Source: an uncultured Alistipes sp.
GTDB taxonomy: Bacteria; Bacteroidota; Bacteroidia; Bacteroidales; Rikenellaceae
NCBI GenBank assembly: GCA_900769525.1
Contig: CAAGGY010000054.1
Coordinates: 1-18,698, forward strand
Reading direction: 5' to 3'
Length of the DNA: 18,698 bases
Shown: positions 14,791 through 18,698 of the stretch, piece by piece
Layout: each line of letters begins with the position of its first letter
Numbering within the stretch: position 1 is the stretch's first letter
Translations under genes and position numbers: made by a program
Notes under the pieces: model-generated
Told to the model about the DNA's origin: nothing
Seen by the model: only the letters and a program-made list of their open reading frames with translations
Database searches by the model: none

Positions 14791-16125
14791 TTAGGCTTTA
14801 GGCTCATCAAGTGGTAGTCGCACCATAAAACGCTTCTCATCCTCGATAACCTCGATAGGCTTACCGATTACAATCTCCCAACGGCTCGATAGGTTCTCAA
14901 GTCCGATACCTGTCGATGGCTCGACATCGAGCTTCTTATGCTTAGGATTCTCAATCTCAAGCACTCCGTCGACTACACGGATAGAGACATTGAGCGGATT
15001 CTTCGTAGTTATGCTATTGTGCTTAACCGTGTTACCGATAAGTGGTTGCAGCGACAAAGCGGGCAGAGTCCAGTTCTCATACTTAGGGTCGATATCGAAA
15101 TCGAAGAAGAGCTTATCCTCGTAGCGTATCTTGAAGAGGTAGATATATGCCTCGGCAAACTCCAACTCCTCACGCAGCGTCGTCACACCGCACTGACCAT
15201 TCTGGATAATATAGCGGAAGGTGTACGACAGCTGGTCGATATACTTCAGGGCACGCTCATCATCCCTCTCGCGCACAAGCATAGCTAATGAGTTGAGCGA
15301 GTTGAAGAAGAAGTGTGGATTTATCTGGCCCATAAGCATATTGTAGCGAGTAGAGAGGTTCTCGGTCTTGAGTCGCTCGTTCTCCACGACAATCTGCTGA
15401 CGCTGCTGCATAAGGGTGTAGACAAAGGCATAGAGTGCCGAGACGACAAGCATAAAGAGCGTCTTGGTCAACACCACGAGATAGGTATTATCGTGGATAT
15501 GCCCCTCAAAGAAAAACACTATACGCATAGCACCACCCCTGAACGACATCACAGGAGCGCAATATATCGCCAGCACTGCCACCACTATAATAAGTGCAGC
15601 ATAGAGCAGATATTGCCACAAGGCACGACCCTCACGGCGACGCACAAGGACAAAGAGCGTGATAAGTAGATAGGATATCAGCGCATAGTAGACAATCTGC
15701 CACACAAACTCCACCGTGCGACTTGGGCGGTCGTAGACGACATCGAGGCTAAACTCCTCGCCATTGCGCATCACCACATCGTCAAGACGAGGATGAGCAC
15801 TTGATGATAGCCTATCGGGTTGATGACGTGGTTGCTCGGTGGTAAATCGCAGAGTATCACCATCGTTGAGCTTGAACGTAAGCACCTGCCACGAGGTGAC
15901 ATAGGTACTATCACGCTGCGAACAGCCACAAACAATATAGCCGTGCATATCGGGCGAGAGATGCAACACACCCTCGCTATGCTCACTCTCAACATCTATG
16001 TCACTACGTTGATTCACACCCTGGTCGGTGATTATAGGCACCAACAGGTACGAAAAATTGATGACAAGGCTCAGAGCCAAAGCAACAATAAGATGAAGAC
16101 CAAAACTGGGTTTAAATCTCTTCAT
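14791..16125 (-). CDS. LytS-type sensor histidine kinase
   Basis: This 444-residue inner-membrane kinase starts with a membrane segment (about 10-31) and a loop of roughly 108 residues (32-139). Three further segments follow at about 141-161, 170-191 and 215-239, then a coiled stretch and a His_kinase domain. The phospho-acceptor is H271 in INPHFFFNSLN. The ATPase domain shows LQPLIGNTVKHN (N365) and GIGL (406-409). In most relatives the residue before that Asn is Glu (VEN); here it is Gly, which is odd and may alter activity. The first loop, probably periplasmic, contains five His and a CGC motif (C66, C68), so metal or redox sensing is possible but unproven. It lies 89 bases after the carbonic anhydrase gene, with no clear promoter seen. 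Confidence 0.93.
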   Translation of the reverse strand: MKRFKPSFGLHLIVALALSLVINFSYLLVPIITDQGVNQRSDIDVESEHSEGVLHLSPDMHGYIVCGCSQRDSTYVTSWQVLTFKLNDGDTLRFTTEQPRHQPDRLSSSAHPRLDDVVMRNGEEFSLDVVYDRPSRTVEFVWQIVYYALISYLLITLFVLVRRREGRALWQYLLYAALIIVVAVLAIYCAPVMSFRGGAMRIVFFFEGHIHDNTYLVVLTKTLFMLVVSALYAFVYTLMQQRQQIVVENERLKTENLSTRYNMLMGQINPHFFFNSLNSLAMLVRERDDERALKYIDQLSYTFRYIIQNGQCGVTTLREELEFAEAYIYLFKIRYEDKLFFDFDIDPKYENWTLPALSLQPLIGNTVKHNSITTKNPLNVSIRVVDGVLEIENPKHKKLDVEPSTGIGLENLSSRWEIVIGKPIEVIEDEKRFMVRLPLDEPKA

Positions 16126-16214
16126 AAGTTTCGATTGGTTTGTAGGCTATATTTGAGCGCAACGCTCATTCACAACATTACTGAGCGAACTCCGATGCGA
16201 GCCACAGCTAGCAC
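16126..16214. other. Gap between carbonic anhydrase and kinase genes with a short hairpin
   Basis: TGAGCG (16154-16159) and CGCTCA (16163-16168) form a 6-bp stem with a 3-base loop. It is not followed by a T run on the minus strand, so it is a weak terminator candidate at best. No clear promoter box was found for the kinase. Confidence 0.35.
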
Positions 16215-16739
16215 CTACTTATACCAAGATGCGTAGGTGCAGTAGTCACGAGCTGTGCGCTTGATAATCTCGTCACGCTGCTCAGGGGTTACATCCTTAA
16301 CCTTCTTGGCAGGCACACCAGCATATACTGAATAGGGCTCGAGCTTCTGGTTAGAGAGCACAAGGGCATTTGCTGCAACGATACAACCAGTGCCAACAAC
16401 TGCATTATCGAGAATCGTTGCACCCATACCGATGAGGCAGTCGTTCTCGATGATAGCACCGTGAATCACAGCATTATGGCCCACCGACACGAAGTCGCCG
16501 ATGTGTGTCTGCGAAGGGTTTTTCGAGCCATCATAGAGGGTGTGGATAACCACGCCATCCTGAATATTTGTGTTATTACCAATAGTAATGGCGTTAACAT
16601 CGCCACGCAACACAGCGTTATACCAAATCGAGCAGTTCTCGCCAATCTTTACATTACCAAGGATTGTTGCGTTCTCTGCCAACCAAGTCTCATTACCAAT
16701 CTCGGGCTCGTAGCCACGAACTTTTCTAATAAGTGCCAT
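16215..16739 (-). CDS. Gamma-carbonic-anhydrase-family protein (left-handed beta-helix)
   Basis: This 174-residue protein is built of hexapeptide repeats ((I/V/L)GxNxxI pattern, about residues 20-135) that form a left-handed beta-helix and trimerise. The three zinc ligands of gamma-carbonic anhydrases are present: H66 (VVIHTL), H88 and H93 (VGHNAVIHG). The family (YrdA/PaaY/CaiE-like) includes CO2 hydratases, but many bacterial members show little or no measured activity, so the reaction should be treated as probable. The C-terminal YAGVPAKKVKDVTPEQ is a family hallmark. It begins 16 bases after the mazG stop and is likely in the same transcript. Confidence 0.9.
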   Translation of the reverse strand: MALIRKVRGYEPEIGNETWLAENATILGNVKIGENCSIWYNAVLRGDVNAITIGNNTNIQDGVVIHTLYDGSKNPSQTHIGDFVSVGHNAVIHGAIIENDCLIGMGATILDNAVVGTGCIVAANALVLSNQKLEPYSVYAGVPAKKVKDVTPEQRDEIIKRTARDYCTYASWYK

Positions 16740-16755
16740 ATTTACTCTTTTTTAT

Positions 16756-17541
16756 TTATCTATTTTCCAAACTCTTAGCCTCGTTCCAATACTCATCCAT
16801 CTCTGCTAAGCTCATATCGTGCAACGACTTACCACTCTGCTCAGCACGCTGCTCGAGGTGGTTGAAGCGACGGATAAACTTCTTGTTTGTACGCTCCAGA
16901 GCACCCTCAGGGTCAATGCCATACAATCGGCAAGCGTTGATAAGGGCAAAGAAGAGGTCGCCCATCTCGTCCGTAAGGCGCTCCTTGTCCTTAGCTTCGA
17001 GCTCGGCATCAACCTCACGAAGCTCCTCACGCACCTTAGCCCATACATCCTCCTTCTGCTCCCAGTCGAAGCCCGTTGCTGCTGCCTTCTCGCCAATGCG
17101 GAAGGCCTTAACCATAGCAGGAAGCGATACAGGAACACCACCCAGAGTGCCACTCTTGCGAGCCTTCTTACGGAGCTTCAAAGCCTCCCAATTCTGCTTC
17201 ACCTCCTCGGGGGTCTCAGCGTGAATATCGCCATAGACGTGCGGATGGCGATAGATGAGCTTGTCGCAGACGCCATTTGCCACGTCAGAATAGTCGAAAG
17301 CACCCTGCTCCTGACCGAGCTTCGAGTAGAAGACAACGTGGAGCAACAAATCGCCAAGCTCCTCCTTGATACCCTCCATATTCTTGTCGGTGATAGCATC
17401 GGCAAGCTCGTAGGTCTCCTCAATAGTGTTGTTGCGAAGCGTGTCAAAGGTCTGCTCCCTGTCCCAAGGGCACTCCGCACGCAATTTATCCATTACATCG
17501 AGAAGTCTCGATGTAGCCATTTCGGCCTTTTCACGACTCAT
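16756..17541 (-). CDS. mazG: Nucleoside triphosphate pyrophosphohydrolase
   Basis: MazG hydrolyses NTPs and dNTPs to the monophosphate and pyrophosphate, clearing non-canonical nucleotides and tuning stress responses. The 261-residue protein has the two-module layout of full-length MazG. In the first module LRAECPWDREQT precedes the EExxE metal motif (E41, E42, E45) and the ELGDLL helix (E61, D64). In the second (about 165-225), VREELREVDAEL and DEMGDLFFALIN repeat the pattern. YRHPHVYGD and GTLGGVP are further family motifs. It starts three bases after the stop of the upstream glycosyltransferase, so it is almost certainly co-transcribed. Confidence 0.95.
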   Translation of the reverse strand: MSREKAEMATSRLLDVMDKLRAECPWDREQTFDTLRNNTIEETYELADAITDKNMEGIKEELGDLLLHVVFYSKLGQEQGAFDYSDVANGVCDKLIYRHPHVYGDIHAETPEEVKQNWEALKLRKKARKSGTLGGVPVSLPAMVKAFRIGEKAAATGFDWEQKEDVWAKVREELREVDAELEAKDKERLTDEMGDLFFALINACRLYGIDPEGALERTNKKFIRRFNHLEQRAEQSGKSLHDMSLAEMDEYWNEAKSLENR

Positions 17542-17544
17542 AAT

Positions 17545-18261
17545 CTATTTTTTGGGTTTAATTCTTCTAAATGGTAGTTTCAGCACACCGAAGAATGCCT
17601 CTCCAAAGATTCCTGACGACATCTTCGAGGTGCCCTCAACACGGTCGATAAATATTATCGACACCTCACCGAGCTTAAAGCCGAGCTTCCAGGCGGTGTA
17701 CTTCATCTCGATTTGGAAGCCGTAGCCATTCATCTGCACACGGTCGAAGTCGATAGCCTCCAGCACCTCACGACGATAGGCCACAAAGCCCGCCGTAGCA
17801 TCGCACACAGGCATACGTGTAACGATACGCACATACTTCGATGCGAAATAGGACATCAGCAGTCGGCCCATGGGCCAGTTCACGACGTTTACACCCTGAG
17901 AATAACGTGAGCCTATGGCCACGCTCTTAGCATCGAGCATAGCATCGAGGCGCACTAAGTCGTCGGGGTTGTGCGAGAAGTCGCAATCCATCTCGAAGAC
18001 ACGGTCGTAGCCCTGCTCCAAAGCATATTTAAAGCCACAGATATATGCAGTGCCGAGGCCGAGCTTACCGCTACGCTCCAAGAGATGGAGACGCCCATCG
18101 AATGACTGCTGCTCCTGGCGCACAAGCTCCGCAGTGCCATCGGGCGAGCCATCATCGACAATAAGAAGGTCGAACATAGGCTCCATAGCCATAAGGCGAC
18201 GGATCATACGCACAACATTCTCACGCTCGTTGTAGGTTGGAATAATAATTAATCGACGCAT
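17545..18261 (-). CDS. Polyprenol-phosphate mannosyltransferase-like GT2 (DPM1-like)
   Basis: This 238-residue family-2 glycosyltransferase lacks membrane segments, like the catalytic DPM1 type. Such enzymes move a sugar from GDP-mannose or UDP-glucose to a polyprenyl phosphate at the cytoplasmic membrane face. Motifs are IIPTYNERENV (6-16), VDDGSPDGT with D36/D37, GLGTAY, MDCDFSHNP with metal-site D92/D94, and CDATAGFVAYRR. The preferred start is ATG at 18261, which shares one base with the upstream TGA (TGATG), a layout typical of translational coupling. A GTG at 18264 would add one residue. The donor and acceptor cannot be fixed from sequence. It sits between another GT2 and mazG. Confidence 0.9.
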   Translation of the reverse strand: MRRLIIIPTYNERENVVRMIRRLMAMEPMFDLLIVDDGSPDGTAELVRQEQQSFDGRLHLLERSGKLGLGTAYICGFKYALEQGYDRVFEMDCDFSHNPDDLVRLDAMLDAKSVAIGSRYSQGVNVVNWPMGRLLMSYFASKYVRIVTRMPVCDATAGFVAYRREVLEAIDFDRVQMNGYGFQIEMKYTAWKLGFKLGEVSIIFIDRVEGTSKMSSGIFGEAFFGVLKLPFRRIKPKK

Positions 18262-18698
18262 CACATCATATTTTTAAACTTTCGACAGCCAAAGAGATAA
18301 CGCACGACTATCGAGAAGCGATATATGTTACTAACCTTTTTGCGGCGCACAACACCCCTACGCTTTGCACCAAGTGCCTTGTGCCAAGCGATAAACTCTG
18401 CCCACGCACGAACCACAGCCCACGCACGGTGAGGGTGCAGCGTAAGAAGGTGTGCAAAGGCCTCCGCCATATCGGTAAAGGGGCGGACAACGGCAACAAC
18501 AGCACGCTGCACGGGCGACGAGCACTTAAAGAGCATTGCAAGGTTGTTGCGGTGATTAAGAAATATCTTACGTGACGACGCTGGCAACGTGCCACCACCC
18601 AAGTGATAGACAACGCTACGTGGCTCAACCATAATTCTATAGCCTGCCAGCTGCATACGCCACTGGAGGTCAATCTCCTCCATGTGGGCAAAGAAATC
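18261..18698 (-). CDS. GT2 glycosyltransferase, C-terminal part (5' end beyond window)
   Basis: Only the last 145 residues are visible. The first residues, DFFAHMEEIDLQWR, match the (F)xxEEIDLxWR motif near the end of the catalytic domain of rhamnosyltransferase-like GT2 proteins. There the Glu/Asp pair helps to bind the acceptor. YHLGGGTLP and NHRNNLAMLFK follow, then a basic C-terminus (about 100-145: AKRRGVVRRKK, FGCRKFKNMM). A family member normally has about 300-350 residues, so about 170-200 are missing upstream. Its TGA overlaps the start of the next gene. It likely acts in cell-surface glycan assembly together with it. Confidence 0.85.
   Translation of the reverse strand, partial: DFFAHMEEIDLQWRMQLAGYRIMVEPRSVVYHLGGGTLPASSRKIFLNHRNNLAMLFKCSSPVQRAVVAVVRPFTDMAEAFAHLLTLHPHRAWAVVRAWAEFIAWHKALGAKRRGVVRRKKVSNIYRFSIVVRYLFGCRKFKNMM

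Noticed and set aside
14938..15669. Plus-strand reading frames of 116 and 118 residues
   Set aside because: They are antisense to the histidine kinase and show no recognisable domain.
16819..17577. 252-residue plus-strand reading frame
   Set aside because: It is antisense to mazG and the end of the GT2 gene, both of which carry clear family motifs. The antisense translation shows none.

Overview
The window looks like a chromosomal segment from a member of the Bacteroidota, probably a gut-type Bacteroidales. Supporting signs are a TonB-dependent outer-membrane receptor with a carboxypeptidase-regulatory-like N-terminus, a lipoprotein GH29 fucosidase, a LysM/ligand-binding fusion, A/T-rich leaders without clear Shine-Dalgarno sites, and several promoter matches to the Bacteroides pattern (TTTG or TTG, about 19 bases, TAnnTTTG). 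I cannot name the genus. No rRNA, tRNA, insertion sequence, prophage or CRISPR array was seen.

Layout. Bases 1-5490 are on the minus strand. In transcription order they are a nucleoside phosphorylase, dnaN (sliding clamp), a DnaQ-like exonuclease, a secreted LysM/ligand-binding protein and rex (redox repressor, cut by the window edge). The 432 bases between dnaN and the exonuclease hold no convincing gene but carry 39-bp tandem repeats, an imperfect palindrome and a TTAGGG-like G-rich tract. At 5491-5586 two divergent promoters appear to share a palindrome. They drive the minus-strand group and a plus-strand pair, glmM-type phosphohexomutase and an M20 dipeptidase, which ends at a strong terminator. 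A stand-alone GH29 alpha-fucosidase lipoprotein follows and converges on the next minus-strand gene across a bidirectional terminator.

From 10376 to the end everything is on the minus strand. The order of transcription is a GT2 glycosyltransferase (cut by the edge), a dolichol-phosphate-mannose-synthase-like GT2, mazG and a gamma-carbonic anhydrase (tightly packed housekeeping genes), then a LytS-type histidine kinase, its LytTR response regulator, a small secreted protein with about 20 histidines, and a TonB-dependent receptor with a Gly/Met/His-rich tail.

The part most likely to be undescribed is that last block (10376-16125). A two-component system sits directly upstream of a histidine-rich exported protein and a non-SusC outer-membrane receptor. 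Both of these genes have their own apparent promoter with an inverted repeat over it, and both carry a shared 13-base element upstream. I infer a regulated envelope system, possibly for a transition metal, but nothing in the sequence proves the ligand.
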